A stretch of DNA of 64,000 bases from CAVQCJ01 sp963849365 (GTDB lineage: Bacteria > Actinomycetota > Actinomycetes > Prado026): positions 1,240,001-1,304,000 of the forward strand of contig CAWKHA010000004.1 in assembly GCA_963849365.1 (NCBI GenBank). The letters run 5' to 3'. The notes under the pieces were generated by a model. The model did not search any database. It was not told the origin of the DNA and saw only the letters and a list, made by a program, of their open reading frames with translations. Position numbers and translations under genes: made by a program. Shown one piece after another: positions 48,575 through 58,047 of the stretch. Each line of letters begins with the position of its first letter. Positions within the stretch are counted from its first letter, which is position 1.

Positions 48575-49978
48575 GTGACCGACCCGCACCCCCGGCCCGA
48601 CTCGGCATCCGGCGGTGCGGAGCCTTCGCTGCCCGCCGACCTGGAGGTCGGGGTGGCGACCGGGTCGTGGCAGGTCGAAGGGGCGGTCGGGGAGCGGGGC
48701 CGCTCGATCTGGGACGACTTCGCCGACGTCCCCGGCGCGATCCGGGACGGTGCGACGGGCGAGCCGGCCTGCGACCACGTGCACCGGGTCGAGCAGGACC
48801 TGGACCTGCTCGGCTGGCTGGGCGTCGACGCGTACCGCTTCTCGATCAGCTGGCCACGGGTGCTCCCCGACGGCACCGCGGGCACCGTCTCGGCGGCCGG
48901 GCTCGGCTTCTACGACCGGCTGGTGGACGGCCTGCTGGCGCGTGGCATCCGGCCGGCGGCGACGCTCTACCACTGGGACCTCCCGAGTCGCCTGCAGGCG
49001 GCCGGCGGGTGGCCGCTCCGGGACACCGCCGAGCGCTTCGCCGACTACACCTCGGTCGTGGCCGAGCGGCTCGGTGACCGGGTGGACCGGTGGGCGACTC
49101 TCAACGAGCCGTGGTGCGCCGCGTTCCTCGGCTACGCCGCCGGGGTGCACGCGCCGGGCCTGCGCGACCCCGCGGCCTCGCTCGCGGCCGCGTACCACCT
49201 GATGCTGGGCCACGGCCTCGCGGTGCAACGGCTGCGCTCGGCCGGTGCCCGCCAGGTGGGCCTGGTGCTCAACCTGATCCCGGTCCGCGCCGAGGACGCG
49301 GCCGCCGCCGCGGCGGCCAGGCACGTCGACGGGCTGCAGAACCGCATCTTCCTCGACCTGCTGGCGGGCCGGGGCGTGCCGGCCGACCTGCGGTCGGCGA
49401 CTGCGGCGCTGACCGACTGGTCGTTCGTGCGCGACGCGGACGGCGCCGTGGTGGGCGCTCCGGTCGACTGGCTGGGCGAGAACTACTACACGGTGCTGCG
49501 CGTCGCTGTCGGCAGCGGTGACGTCGACGCGGTCGGCCAGGACACCTCGGCGTTCCCCGCCGCACCCCCGTTCCGGTTCCGGCCGCGCCCGCCGTACACC
49601 GAGATGGGCTGGGAGGTCGAGCCGTCCGGGCTGGGCGAAGTGCTGCGGATGGTGGCCGCTGCGCTGCCCGGCGTGCCGGTGTGGATCACCGAGAACGGCG
49701 TGGCGGCTCCCGAGGTCGTCGGCGGTGACGGCGTGCACGACCCGGCCCGCGTGGACTACTTCCGTGCCCACGTCACCGAGCTGCTGGCCGCGCGGGCGTC
49801 CGGGCTGGACGTCCGCGGCTACTACGCCTGGTCGCTGCTGGACAACCTGGAGTGGGCGGAGGGCTGGACCAAGCGGTTCGGCATCGTCAGGGTCGAGCCC
49901 GGGACGCTCGCGCGGATCCCCAAGGACAGCGCGCACTGGTGGCGGGCCCGCCTTGCGGAGCGCGCGGCCCGCGACTGA
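48575..49978 (+). CDS. GH1 family beta-glucosidase
   Basis: A 467-residue retaining glycosidase. N-terminal GVATGSWQVEGAVGERGRSI, the acid/base Glu178 in TLNEPWCAAFLGYAAG and the nucleophile Glu373 in VWITENGVAAPE; YYAWSLLDNLEWAEGWTKRF lines the aglycone site. It cleaves beta-glucosides (for example cello-oligosaccharides) in the cytoplasm, as no signal peptide is present. The adjoining importer, LacI regulator and PfkB kinase fit uptake and use of such sugars. GTG start at 48575. Confidence 0.94.
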   Translation: MTDPHPRPDSASGGAEPSLPADLEVGVATGSWQVEGAVGERGRSIWDDFADVPGAIRDGATGEPACDHVHRVEQDLDLLGWLGVDAYRFSISWPRVLPDGTAGTVSAAGLGFYDRLVDGLLARGIRPAATLYHWDLPSRLQAAGGWPLRDTAERFADYTSVVAERLGDRVDRWATLNEPWCAAFLGYAAGVHAPGLRDPAASLAAAYHLMLGHGLAVQRLRSAGARQVGLVLNLIPVRAEDAAAAAAARHVDGLQNRIFLDLLAGRGVPADLRSATAALTDWSFVRDADGAVVGAPVDWLGENYYTVLRVAVGSGDVDAVGQDTSAFPAAPPFRFRPRPPYTEMGWEVEPSGLGEVLRMVAAALPGVPVWITENGVAAPEVVGGDGVHDPARVDYFRAHVTELLAARASGLDVRGYYAWSLLDNLEWAEGWTKRFGIVRVEPGTLARIPKDSAHWWRARLAERAARD

Positions 49979-49985
49979 CCGGCCT

Positions 49986-50031
49986 CGTTGCATACGGATC
50001 GGTCGCTAGGGCAGCCGATCCGCATGCAACG
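49986..50031. terminator. Bidirectional terminator between beta-glucosidase and sugar permease genes
   Basis: CGTTGCATACGGATCGG (49986-50002) pairs with CCGATCCGCATGCAACG (50015-50031): 17 positions with a single A-C mismatch and a 12-base loop. It lies in the 63-base gap between two convergent genes. Confidence 0.8.
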
Positions 50032-50041
50032 ACGCGTGCTG

Positions 50042-51022
50042 TCAGCCCTTGACCGAACCGGCTAGCAGGCCGCGGACGAAGTACCGCTGGAGCGAGAAGA
50101 ACACGATGAGCGGGACGATGATCGCGATGAAGGCGCCGGCCGTGAGCAGCTCCCACTTGCTGCCGAACGCACCGGTCAGCTGGGACAGGCGCGCGGTCAG
50201 TGGCTCGACCTTCGTCCCGCCGCCGGCGAACGTCAGCGCGACCAGCAGGTCGTTCCACACCCACAGGAACTGGAAGATCGCGAACGACGCGATGGCCGGC
50301 GTCGACAGCGGCAGCACGATCTTGCGGAAGATGAGGAAGTGGCTGGCGCCGTCGACCCGTGCCGCTTCGAACAGGTCCCGAGGGAGCTGGGAGATGAAGT
50401 TGTGCAGCAGGAAGACGGCCAGCGGGAGCGCGAACATCGTGTGCGCGATCCACACAGGCAGGTACGGCATCTGGCTGATCCCCGCGATGTTCGGCGTGGG
50501 GATGTGAACCCCGAACAGGCTGAGGTTGCCGGTGAACAGCTGCAGCAGCGGCAGCAGGGCCATCTGCAGCGGGATCACCTGGAGCGCGAAGATCGAGAAG
50601 AAGATGAATGTGGCGCCACGGAACGGCACCCAGGCCAGGGCGTAGGCAGCCATCGAAGCGATGACCAGGGGGAACAGCGCGCCCGGGATGGTGATGATGA
50701 AGGAGTTGACGAAGAAGGGGGCGAGGCCGCTCGCACCGGAGCCACCGCCGGACAGCACGTTCTGGTAGTTGTCCAGGGTGAAGGACGGGTTCTTGAAGAA
50801 CGTCCACCACCCACTCGTGGCGACGTCGGCCGGGGGGCGGATCGAAGTGATGAACAAGCCGACGGTCGGGATCGTCCACAGGACCGTGATGATGATCACC
50901 ACCACGGACGCCAGCGGGGAGCTGAAGGAGGCCCGCATCGCTGCGGACTGTCCCTCCTTGCGCTCGGGTGGGGGTGGAGGAGGTGCGGCGACGGGGACGG
51001 TCTCCCCGGCTTCCACGGTCAT
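50042..51022 (-). CDS. Sugar ABC transporter permease (MalG type)
   Basis: A 326-residue inner-membrane permease with a Pro-rich cytosolic N-terminus (VPVAAPPPPPPERKEGQ) and six helices. The EAA loop that docks on the ATPase is EAARVDGASHFLIFRKIVLP. Forms a heterodimer with the MalF-type permease encoded upstream (4-base overlap). No ATPase gene is in the locus, so a shared MsiK-type ATPase elsewhere is likely, as in many actinobacteria. Probably imports beta-glucosides or related oligosaccharides. Confidence 0.93.
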   Translation of the reverse strand: MTVEAGETVPVAAPPPPPPERKEGQSAAMRASFSSPLASVVVIIITVLWTIPTVGLFITSIRPPADVATSGWWTFFKNPSFTLDNYQNVLSGGGSGASGLAPFFVNSFIITIPGALFPLVIASMAAYALAWVPFRGATFIFFSIFALQVIPLQMALLPLLQLFTGNLSLFGVHIPTPNIAGISQMPYLPVWIAHTMFALPLAVFLLHNFISQLPRDLFEAARVDGASHFLIFRKIVLPLSTPAIASFAIFQFLWVWNDLLVALTFAGGGTKVEPLTARLSQLTGAFGSKWELLTAGAFIAIIVPLIVFFSLQRYFVRGLLAGSVKG

Positions 51023-52044
51023 CGCGTAGCACGCTCCTTCCGCAGCTGGACGACGTTGTAGAACATGACAGGGATCACGCCGACGAACAGGATCACCGCC
51101 AGCGCGCTACCGCGGCCGCCGTCGTACAGGGCGAAGCTCTGGTTGTACATCTCGTTGGCCAGGACCTGGGTGCCGAAGTTGCCTCCGGTCGTCGTCCGGA
51201 CTATGTCGAAGATCTTGAGAACCGCGATGAGGATCGTCGTGAAGACGACGACCAGGGTGTTGCGGATCATCGGGACGGTGACCGTGCGGAAGAGCTTGAC
51301 GCCGGTCGCGCCGTCCAGCGACGCCGCCTCGATGACGTCGGACGGGATGGCCTTGATCGCCGCGGAGAGCACCACCATGGCGAACCCGACCTGCACCCAG
51401 ATCATGATCACCATGAGCAGGAAGTTGTTCAGCGGCTGGGTCAGCAGCCAGTTGGGCGGGTCCTTCCAGCCGAGCCACATCACCACCTGGCTGAGCAGGC
51501 CGATCTGGGGCACCGACGGGTCACGGTAGTCGTAGACGAACTTCCAGATGATGGCTGCGCCGACGAACGAGATCGCCATGGGCAGGAAGAGGAACGACTT
51601 GGGGATCGACTCGTGCCTCATCCGGTCGATCAGCAGGGCGAGCAGCAGGCCCAGGCCCGTCGCGAGGACTGGCGAGAAGATCAACCAGACGACGGTGGTG
51701 ATCAGAACCTTGCGCACGTCCGGGTCGGTGAACGCCCAGTCGTAGTTCTTCGCGCCGACGAACTTCGTCCCGTCGTGGTTGAACATGCTCAGCGTGACGG
51801 TCCGGATCGCCGGCATGATCAACCCGATCGCCAGCAGGAGGACGGCCGGGCCGAGGAAGATCAGCATCGCGAGCGGGGTCTGCGCCCTGCCCTTGGCGCG
51901 GGCGGCGAGGAAGAAGACGAGGAGCAGGACCGCGAAGAAGACGGCGAGGGCGGTCAGCATCTGACCGATCTTGGGGATGGCGTCGGTAACGATGTCACTG
52001 ATGGCGCTGCCCTGGACCGCGGCGTACAGGCCTTGTGCGGACAC
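51019..52044 (-). CDS. Sugar ABC transporter permease (MalF type)
   Basis: A 341-residue permease with about eight helices, two more at the N-terminus than the partner. The EAA loop reads EAASLDGATGVKLFRTVTVP. It follows the binding-protein gene across a gap holding a strong hairpin (52178-52216), and overlaps the MalG-type gene by 4 bases. Confidence 0.93.
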   Translation of the reverse strand: MSAQGLYAAVQGSAISDIVTDAIPKIGQMLTALAVFFAVLLLVFFLAARAKGRAQTPLAMLIFLGPAVLLLAIGLIMPAIRTVTLSMFNHDGTKFVGAKNYDWAFTDPDVRKVLITTVVWLIFSPVLATGLGLLLALLIDRMRHESIPKSFLFLPMAISFVGAAIIWKFVYDYRDPSVPQIGLLSQVVMWLGWKDPPNWLLTQPLNNFLLMVIMIWVQVGFAMVVLSAAIKAIPSDVIEAASLDGATGVKLFRTVTVPMIRNTLVVVFTTILIAVLKIFDIVRTTTGGNFGTQVLANEMYNQSFALYDGGRGSALAVILFVGVIPVMFYNVVQLRKERATR

Positions 52045-52177
52045 GCGCTCCTCCTCCGGCCCGCGCCGAGTGGGCGGCGCGGTGAGTAGCTGTGGTCGTG
52101 TGCGGTGTGTCCTGGTGCGGGGGTCTTCCAGTACGTGCTGCGGTGCGTCGTGCCCCGGTTAGGGGTGATCTTTGTGA

Positions 52178-52216
52178 CCACTGGGGCCCGGGTCAATGGA
52201 TCCCGGGCCCCAGTGG
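52178..52216 (-). terminator. Strong intercistronic hairpin between binding-protein and permease genes
   Basis: CCACTGGGGCCCGGG (52178-52192) and CCCGGGCCCCAGTGG (52202-52216) form a perfect 15-pair stem with a 9-base loop, 9 bases after the binding-protein stop. There is no T run, so it may act as an mRNA-stabilising or partial-termination element, giving more binding protein than permease. Confidence 0.85.
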
Positions 52217-52225
52217 CGACTCATC

Positions 52226-53587
52226 TCAGGACGGCCAGGCGCCGTCGATGGCCGAGAGCACGGAGGACGTGCTCTTGTTCTCCCCGAACCAGGCGGTCAT
52301 CTCGGTCCAGAACTTGCCTGAGCCGACGGCAGCCGGCATCAGGTCCGAAGCGTCGAACCGGAAGGTGGCCGTCGGGTCGGTCAGCAACGTGGCCGAGAGC
52401 AGGTCGATCGGGTCGGTGTACAGCGCCTTGTCGACACCGTTGTTGGCCGAGACCCAACCGCTCGCGACCTTGACCCGGCTGGTCGCCCACTCAGGGGTCG
52501 ACAGGTAGGTCTGGACCGCCTGCACCTCGGGAGCGTCCGAGAACGCCACGACGAACTCGCCGCCGCCCTCGACCGGCTTCCCGAACGTCGTGCCCATGGC
52601 CGGGAGGTAGAACGCGCTCACGTTCTTGCCCTCGCCCACGGTGGTGCCCTTGGGCCACTGCGCCTCGTAGAACGACGCCTGCTGCAGCATCGCGCACTTG
52701 CCGGTCAGGATCGGCTTGCCCGCGTCCTGGAAGGTCGTCGTGGCGATGGTGTTGGTGTTGCCGAAGCCGGCGTTCGCCCACTTCGAGTTCCGCATCCAGC
52801 CGTTCAGCGTGTCCATCGCGCCGGTGATCTGCGGCGAGCTGAACTTGACGTCGTGGCTGATCCACTGGTCGTAGACGTCAGGACCGAACTGCCGCAGGAC
52901 GATCTCCTCGATCCAGTCGGTGGCGGGCCAACCGGTGGCTGTGCCCGAGCCGATGCCGCCGCACCACGGCTTCATCTTGCCCGAGGCCGCGATGGTGTCC
53001 GACAGCTTCATCAGGTCGTCCCACGTCGTGGGGATCGTCCAGCTGTTGGCGGTGAACTGTGTCGGCGAGTACCACACGAGCGACTTCATGTTCGCGCTCA
53101 TGGGGGCGCCGTAGAACTTGCCGTCGACGGTCGCGTACTGCTTCCACCCCTTGGCCCAGTACTGGTCGGCGTTCTTCGACACCTGGTCGGGCGCGGCGAA
53201 CGCCTTGCCGGTCGCGACCATCGTCTTGATCAGGCCGGGCTGGGGGATGATCGCCAGGTTCGGAGCCGTGCCGCCCTGGACGCGGACCGGCAGCTGGGAC
53301 TCGAAGTCGTTCGAGCCCTCGTAGGCGATCGTGATACCGGTGCACTTGCTGAACTCGGCCCAGGACTTGTTCAGGGAGTCCGACTCGGGCGAGATGATCG
53401 ATCCGTACATGCTCACCGTCGTGCCCGAGTGACCCATGTACGCCTTGTAGGGGGCACAGGCCGGGTCGGTGTTGACCGCCGAGGCTGCTGCGCCGCCGCT
53501 GGAGCTGGAACAGGCGGCGAGCACCAACGTGCCTACCACCGCCGAACCGATGAGCGCGATCCGTGATCGATTCGCGCGTGCGGTCAT
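52226..53587 (-). CDS. Sugar ABC transporter substrate-binding lipoprotein
   Basis: A 453-residue extracytoplasmic solute-binding protein (family 1). Lipobox LVLAAC with Cys26, then SVNTD..., the domain I strand VSMYGSIISPESDSLNKSWA, FYGAPMSANMKSLVWYSPTQ and GWPATDWIEEIVLRQFGPDV. It captures an oligosaccharide outside the membrane for the two permeases downstream. A -10-like TATACA on the minus strand near 53702-53707, about 115 bases upstream, may belong to its promoter. Confidence 0.93.
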   Translation of the reverse strand: MTARANRSRIALIGSAVVGTLVLAACSSSSGGAAASAVNTDPACAPYKAYMGHSGTTVSMYGSIISPESDSLNKSWAEFSKCTGITIAYEGSNDFESQLPVRVQGGTAPNLAIIPQPGLIKTMVATGKAFAAPDQVSKNADQYWAKGWKQYATVDGKFYGAPMSANMKSLVWYSPTQFTANSWTIPTTWDDLMKLSDTIAASGKMKPWCGGIGSGTATGWPATDWIEEIVLRQFGPDVYDQWISHDVKFSSPQITGAMDTLNGWMRNSKWANAGFGNTNTIATTTFQDAGKPILTGKCAMLQQASFYEAQWPKGTTVGEGKNVSAFYLPAMGTTFGKPVEGGGEFVVAFSDAPEVQAVQTYLSTPEWATSRVKVASGWVSANNGVDKALYTDPIDLLSATLLTDPTATFRFDASDLMPAAVGSGKFWTEMTAWFGENKSTSSVLSAIDGAWPS

Positions 53588-53757
53588 GGTGCCTCCCTAG
53601 AGGAACTGGCGACCCGGAGCCGACCCTGGCCCGGGCGTGTAAACGCGGACATCCTTGACCCCCGGAGTTGGTGACGGCAAGGCTTCACGCGGATTTCCGT
53701 CCATGTATACGGTTACGGTTTGGCGTCGATCAGGTCTCGGAACAGGCTGCAGTCGCA

Positions 53758-54777
53758 CTACGACCCCCCTCTGGACCCGCGGGGGGGCCCGGACGAGCCA
53801 CGGACGACCAGCTGGGTGGGCAGCTGGACCTGTCTCGGCTCGCGCCCGTGGTCGAGAAGGCTCTCGAGCAGCGCCTGGGCGGCCTGAGCGCCCAGCTCGT
53901 CCACCGGCTGGACCACGGTCGTGAGGTCGAGCAGGTCGGCCATGTCATGGCCGTCGAACCCCACGATGGACACATCCCGGCCGGCCTGCAACCCGTGGCG
54001 TCGCAGCGCCCGCATCGCGCCGAAGGCCATCTCGTCGGAGATGGCGAAGACGGCGGTCGGCGGGTCGGGCAGCGACAGCAGGCTGGTCATGGCGTCCGCG
54101 CCGCCCTCGACGGTGAAGTACCCGTGGGTCACGAACCCGGGCTCGACCGCGATCCCGGCCGCCTCCAGGGCCTCCAGGTAGCCGCGGTACCGGTCGCGCT
54201 CGGGCGTGAACGGGCTGGGCAGCGGCCGTCCGGAGATGAGCGCGATCCGTTGGTGGCCAAGGTTGATCAGGTGCTGCGTCGCGGTGCGACCGCCGACGAC
54301 GTCGTCGATCGCGACGCTGCTCACGTCTGCGTGCGTGGACCCGATCAGCGTGACCGGCATGTCGAGCTCGAAGAGCTCGCGCAGGTCCGGGCTGCCGGCC
54401 TCCAGCGAGATGACCAGGAAGGCGTCGACGCGCCGGCGCAGCCTGCGGTGCGGCGGAACCCGGTGCGTCTCGCTCGGGTCGCCGACGCTGAACAGCAGCA
54501 GGTCCAGGTCCGAGCGCTGCAGGATCCGCTCGACGCCGCTCAGCACGGTCGCGAAGTACCAGCGCGCCACGAAGGGCGTGATGACCGCGATGCTTCCGGC
54601 GCGGCCGCTGGCCAGGCGGGACGCGGCCGGCGAGACGACGTAGTCGAGCCGCTCGGCCACCGCGTGCACCTTCGCGCGCGTGACCGGGTCGACGTTGGGC
54701 AGACCGCGCAGCGCGCGGGACACCGTTGCCGTCGAGACACCCGCCTCGCGGGCGATGTCCCGGATCGTCATGCCCAT
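53758..54777 (-). CDS. LacI-family transcriptional regulator
   Basis: About 339 residues. The N-terminal helix-turn-helix and hinge read MTIRDIAREAGVSTATVSRA and LPNVDPVTRAKVHAVAERLD; the rest is a periplasmic-binding-like sensor domain (IAVITPFVARWYFATVLSGV, AVFAISDEMAFGAMRALRRH, SIVGFDGHDMADLLDLTTVV). The start at 54777 is used because the conserved domain begins there; the ATG at 54849 lies within the operator. It likely represses the sugar importer genes downstream and itself, with the sugar as inducer. Confidence 0.93.
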   Translation of the reverse strand: MGMTIRDIAREAGVSTATVSRALRGLPNVDPVTRAKVHAVAERLDYVVSPAASRLASGRAGSIAVITPFVARWYFATVLSGVERILQRSDLDLLLFSVGDPSETHRVPPHRRLRRRVDAFLVISLEAGSPDLRELFELDMPVTLIGSTHADVSSVAIDDVVGGRTATQHLINLGHQRIALISGRPLPSPFTPERDRYRGYLEALEAAGIAVEPGFVTHGYFTVEGGADAMTSLLSLPDPPTAVFAISDEMAFGAMRALRRHGLQAGRDVSIVGFDGHDMADLLDLTTVVQPVDELGAQAAQALLESLLDHGREPRQVQLPTQLVVRGSSGPPRGSRGGS

Positions 54778-54832
54778 CCGCAGCCTCCGTTGGCGTCCGG
54801 ACCAGCGCAGCGTAGGGATCCCGCCGGTCTCG

Positions 54833-54848
54833 TGCAAGCGTTTGCTCA
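54833..54848. promoter_or_regulatory. LacI-type operator upstream of the regulator gene
   Basis: TGCAAGCGTTTGCTCA contains GCAAGCGTTTGC, a 12-base near-perfect palindrome of the LacI/CcpA-type consensus with central CG. It is 56 bases upstream of the regulator start, in the gap to the pfkB gene, and fits autoregulation. Confidence 0.65.
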
Positions 54849-54939
54849 CGCGAGATCCTGCAAGAGGCGTTGAGCCCGTGACGCTCTGGGGTCTGCGCGT
54901 GCTCTTCGTCGTGCCGCAGGTGCAAACGGTGCCAGGCCC

Positions 54940-55878
54940 TCAGGCGGCCGTCCCGTCGAGCTCGGCCAGGCACGGCGGCTGCGCACCGGCACGGGTGCAG
55001 GCGATCGCGGCGGCCCGGCAGGCCCGCTCCACCGCCGGGCGCAGCGCGGCCGGGTCGGTCAGCTCCCCGACGGCCCGGCCGGCCCGGACCCAGCTCGCGA
55101 GGAACGCCGCGCCGAAGATGTCGCCGGCCCCGACCGTGTCGACCACGCGCACGGCCGGGACCGGCACCTCGAAGGATCCGGACGCGTGCACGACCAGCGC
55201 CGGCCGCGCCCCGTGGGTGACCAGCAGCACCTGGCGCCCGCGGCGGCGCAGGCTCGCCGCCGCCGCCATCACCGGCAGGCCGGGCGCGAGGTACGCGAGG
55301 TCCTCGCTGCTCACCTTCACGACGTCGGCGCGGTCCAGGACGCCGTCCAGCCGTGCCCGGTACGTGTCCGGGTCGGCGATCGCGGCCGGGCGGCAGTTCG
55401 GGTCGGCGAGGACGAGCACGTCCGCGGGCAGCTCGCGTACCAGTCCGGCCAGGCTCTCGGCGATGGGCTCGAGCACGAGACCGAGCGATCCCACGTGCAG
55501 GGCGGCCGGCGGTTGCGCGGCCACGTCGGCGGTCTGGGCACGGCCGACGCGCGCGGCCGACGTGCCCGCGAGGTAGAAGCGGTACGACGCGCTGCCGGCC
55601 GCGTCCAGCTCGGCCAGCGCCAGCGTCGTGGGCTCCGGGACGGTCACGGTGTCGTCGAGCCGGACCCCGTCGCCGGCGAGGGTCGCCCCCAGCAGCCGGC
55701 CGAACCGGTCGGCCGACAGCGCGCCGAGAAACCCGGTGTCGACCCCGAGCCTGGCCACCGCCCGCGCCGCGTTGAACGGACCGCCGCCGGGCACCGCCGT
55801 GACGGTGCCGTCCGTCCCCACGATGAGGTCGACCAGAGCCTCGCCGGCGACGACGACGCCACCGCGCCTTCCGACCAC
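54940..55878 (-). CDS. PfkB-family carbohydrate kinase (fructokinase-like)
   Basis: A 312-residue ribokinase-fold kinase. N-terminal VVVAGEALVDLI and PGGGPFNAARAVARLG (sugar-binding Gly-Gly), then the C-terminal signature VVDTVGAGDIFGAAFLASWV with the catalytic Asp. It phosphorylates a hexose with ATP; GEALVDLI is typical of fructokinases. It lies just ahead of the LacI gene on the same strand, so is likely part of the same sugar-use locus. Confidence 0.9.
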   Translation of the reverse strand: MVGRRGGVVVAGEALVDLIVGTDGTVTAVPGGGPFNAARAVARLGVDTGFLGALSADRFGRLLGATLAGDGVRLDDTVTVPEPTTLALAELDAAGSASYRFYLAGTSAARVGRAQTADVAAQPPAALHVGSLGLVLEPIAESLAGLVRELPADVLVLADPNCRPAAIADPDTYRARLDGVLDRADVVKVSSEDLAYLAPGLPVMAAAASLRRRGRQVLLVTHGARPALVVHASGSFEVPVPAVRVVDTVGAGDIFGAAFLASWVRAGRAVGELTDPAALRPAVERACRAAAIACTRAGAQPPCLAELDGTAA

Positions 55879-55976
55879 AGCGCACCTCCCGGATCGCCGC
55901 GAAACCTACGCCCAGCCGCCCGCTCTGGCGGGCAACGCGCGGGCGCGGGCATGATCGCGTCCGTGGTCGCAGGCGC

Positions 55977-57224
55977 ATGAACGACATCTACCGGTTCGCC
56001 GGTGTGCTCACAGCCGTCTGCGCATTCATGGCGCTGGCGATCCTGTCCAGCCGCCTCACCGAGCGGCTGCGCGTGCCGGCTCCGGCGTTCTTCCTGGTGA
56101 CCGCGGCTGTCATGTCGGACCTCTTCCCGGCCCTGGGGCGGATCCCGATCGACCAGGTCCAGCGCATCGTCACGGTCGCGCTCGTGCTCATCCTGTTCGA
56201 CGGCGGCATGGGGATCGGCCTGCGCAGCTTCCGCCGCGAGGCAGCGCCCATCGCGTGGCTCGGGGTGGCCGGCACCCTGGTCACGGCGGCGGCGATGGCC
56301 TGGCTGGCGCACCTCGTCTTCGACCTGGACTGGCGGGCGGCCCTGCTGCTCGGCACCGCGTTGTCCCCGACGGACCCCGCCGTCGTCTTCAGCGTCCTCG
56401 GCCGGCGGGAGATCTCCGGACGCAGCTCGCTCCTGCTGAAGGGCGAGTCGGGAGCCAACGACCCGGTGGGGATCGCGCTCATGGCGGCCTTGCTGGTCAG
56501 CGGAGGTGCGACCGGCTGGGCGGCCGTGGGCTCTGCGACCCGGGAGTTCGTGCTGGAGATCTCGGTCGGTCTGGCCGTCGGCCTCGTCGCCGGGCCGGCC
56601 CTGGCCTGGCTGATGCGGCGGATCGCGCTGCCCAGCGAGGGTCTGTACCCGCTGCGGACCCTGGCCGTCGCCGGCCTGACCTACGGGGTCGCGACGGTGG
56701 CCCACGGGTCCGGCTTCCTGGCGGTGTTCGTCTGCGGCATCGTCGTCGGCGACACCGTGGCCCCCTACAAAGGGGAGATCCTGCACTTCCACTCCGCCCT
56801 GGCCAGTCTCGGCGAGATCGTGGCCTTCACGGTGCTCGGCCTGACGGTCTCCCTGGACAGCCTGACCCACGGGAACACCCTGCTGATGGGGGTGTCCCTC
56901 GCCGTGCTCCTGGCCCTGGCCGTGCGCCCGCTCCTGGTCGGGCTGGTGCTGCTCCCGGTCCGGCTGGAGCCGGGGGAGCGCGTGTTCGTCCTCTGGGCCG
57001 GGCTCAAAGGCGCGGTCCCGATCCTGCTGGGCACCTACCTGCTGTCCTCGGGCGTCCCCGACGCGTCCCGCCTGTACGGGGTCGTCTTCGTCGTCGTGAC
57101 GTTCTCGGTCGTGGTGCAGGGTGGCCTGGTGCCGTGGGTCGCGCAGCGGTGCGGGCTGCGCGTGACGATGGTCCCACCCGATGTCGGTGCGACCGGACCG
57201 GTTCCCGGCCCGACGCCGGGCTGA
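55977..57224 (+). CDS. CPA1-family cation/proton antiporter (NhaP-like)
   Basis: A 415-residue membrane protein with about 12 helices. LFDGGMGIGLRSFRREAAPI, GTALSPTDPAVVFSVLGRRE and KGESGANDPVGIALMAALLV are the family core; the paired Asp in NDP is the ion-binding site. It resembles NhaP2/CvrA but lacks their C-terminal RCK domain. It exchanges K+ or Na+ for H+, useful for pH or volume balance. Divergent from pfkB. Confidence 0.9.
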   Translation: MNDIYRFAGVLTAVCAFMALAILSSRLTERLRVPAPAFFLVTAAVMSDLFPALGRIPIDQVQRIVTVALVLILFDGGMGIGLRSFRREAAPIAWLGVAGTLVTAAAMAWLAHLVFDLDWRAALLLGTALSPTDPAVVFSVLGRREISGRSSLLLKGESGANDPVGIALMAALLVSGGATGWAAVGSATREFVLEISVGLAVGLVAGPALAWLMRRIALPSEGLYPLRTLAVAGLTYGVATVAHGSGFLAVFVCGIVVGDTVAPYKGEILHFHSALASLGEIVAFTVLGLTVSLDSLTHGNTLLMGVSLAVLLALAVRPLLVGLVLLPVRLEPGERVFVLWAGLKGAVPILLGTYLLSSGVPDASRLYGVVFVVVTFSVVVQGGLVPWVAQRCGLRVTMVPPDVGATGPVPGPTPG

Positions 57225-57291
57225 CCGCGGTTCTTACGGTTCGCGGACGCGCACCGCAGCGGCGTGGTCATCTCCGGCTGTGCGTGGTGCC

Positions 57292-58047
57292 ATGGACGGT
57301 GAGCTGGCGGGGCGAGACGAGCGGGACGAAATGAGCGGGACGAGGAGCGCGGCCGACCGCGGGACGCCGGTGGGTCGCCGGGTAGTCCTCGGCATGCTCG
57401 GGCTCGGCGCCCTCGGCGTGCTGACCGGCAAGCGCGTGCAGGACGGCATCAGCGCTGCCGCGAGCAAGGACCCGACCGGCCTGTCCACGCTGCTGCCGGG
57501 CGTCGAGGGCTTCCGCTACTACAGCGTCGTCTCCTCCGACCCGGTGGTCTCCGAGGCGCAGTACGAGCTGAGGGTCGGGGGGCTGGTCGACCGCCCGGCG
57601 ACGCTCTCGTTCGCAGACCTGCAAGCGCTGCCGCAGACCCACCTGACCAAGGACTTCCAGTGCGTCACCGGCTGGCGGGTGCCGGGCGTGCACTGGTCCG
57701 GGGTGGCCCTGCCGGACCTGCTCGAGCACGTCGGGGCCCGTCCGTCGGCAGCCGCCGTGCTGTTCACGTCGTTGGACGGCGTCTACACCGAGTCGCTGAC
57801 GATGGACCAGGCCATGCGCCGCGACGTCCTGGTGGCCACCGCGATGATCGGCAAGGCCGTGGAGCCGGGGCACGGCGGTCCGGTGCGGCTCTACGTCGCC
57901 CCCATGTACGGCTACAAGTCGTGCAAGTGGCTCGGCGGGATCGAGGTCGCCGACCACGTCGAGCCCGGGTACTGGGAGCAGCTCGGGTACGACGTCGACG
58001 CGTGGGTCGGCCAGTCGAACGGCAGGGACGATGCCCCGACGTCCTGA
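57292..58047 (+). CDS. Molybdopterin-dependent oxidoreductase (sulfite-oxidase-like), Tat-exported
   Basis: About 251 residues. The N-terminal GRRVVLGMLGLGALGVLTGK looks like a Tat signal or membrane anchor. The molybdopterin domain has LRVGGLVDRPATLSFADLQA, KDFQCVTGWRVPGVHWSG with the Mo-ligating Cys124, and LYVAPMYGYKSCKWLGGIEV. Only the Mo domain is present; no dimerisation or heme domain. It overlaps the cytochrome b gene by 17 bases, so it probably passes electrons to or from the membrane through that partner. Substrate unknown (YedY-like or sulfite-like). An ATG at 57331 is an alternative start. Confidence 0.88.
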   Translation: MDGELAGRDERDEMSGTRSAADRGTPVGRRVVLGMLGLGALGVLTGKRVQDGISAAASKDPTGLSTLLPGVEGFRYYSVVSSDPVVSEAQYELRVGGLVDRPATLSFADLQALPQTHLTKDFQCVTGWRVPGVHWSGVALPDLLEHVGARPSAAAVLFTSLDGVYTESLTMDQAMRRDVLVATAMIGKAVEPGHGGPVRLYVAPMYGYKSCKWLGGIEVADHVEPGYWEQLGYDVDAWVGQSNGRDDAPTS

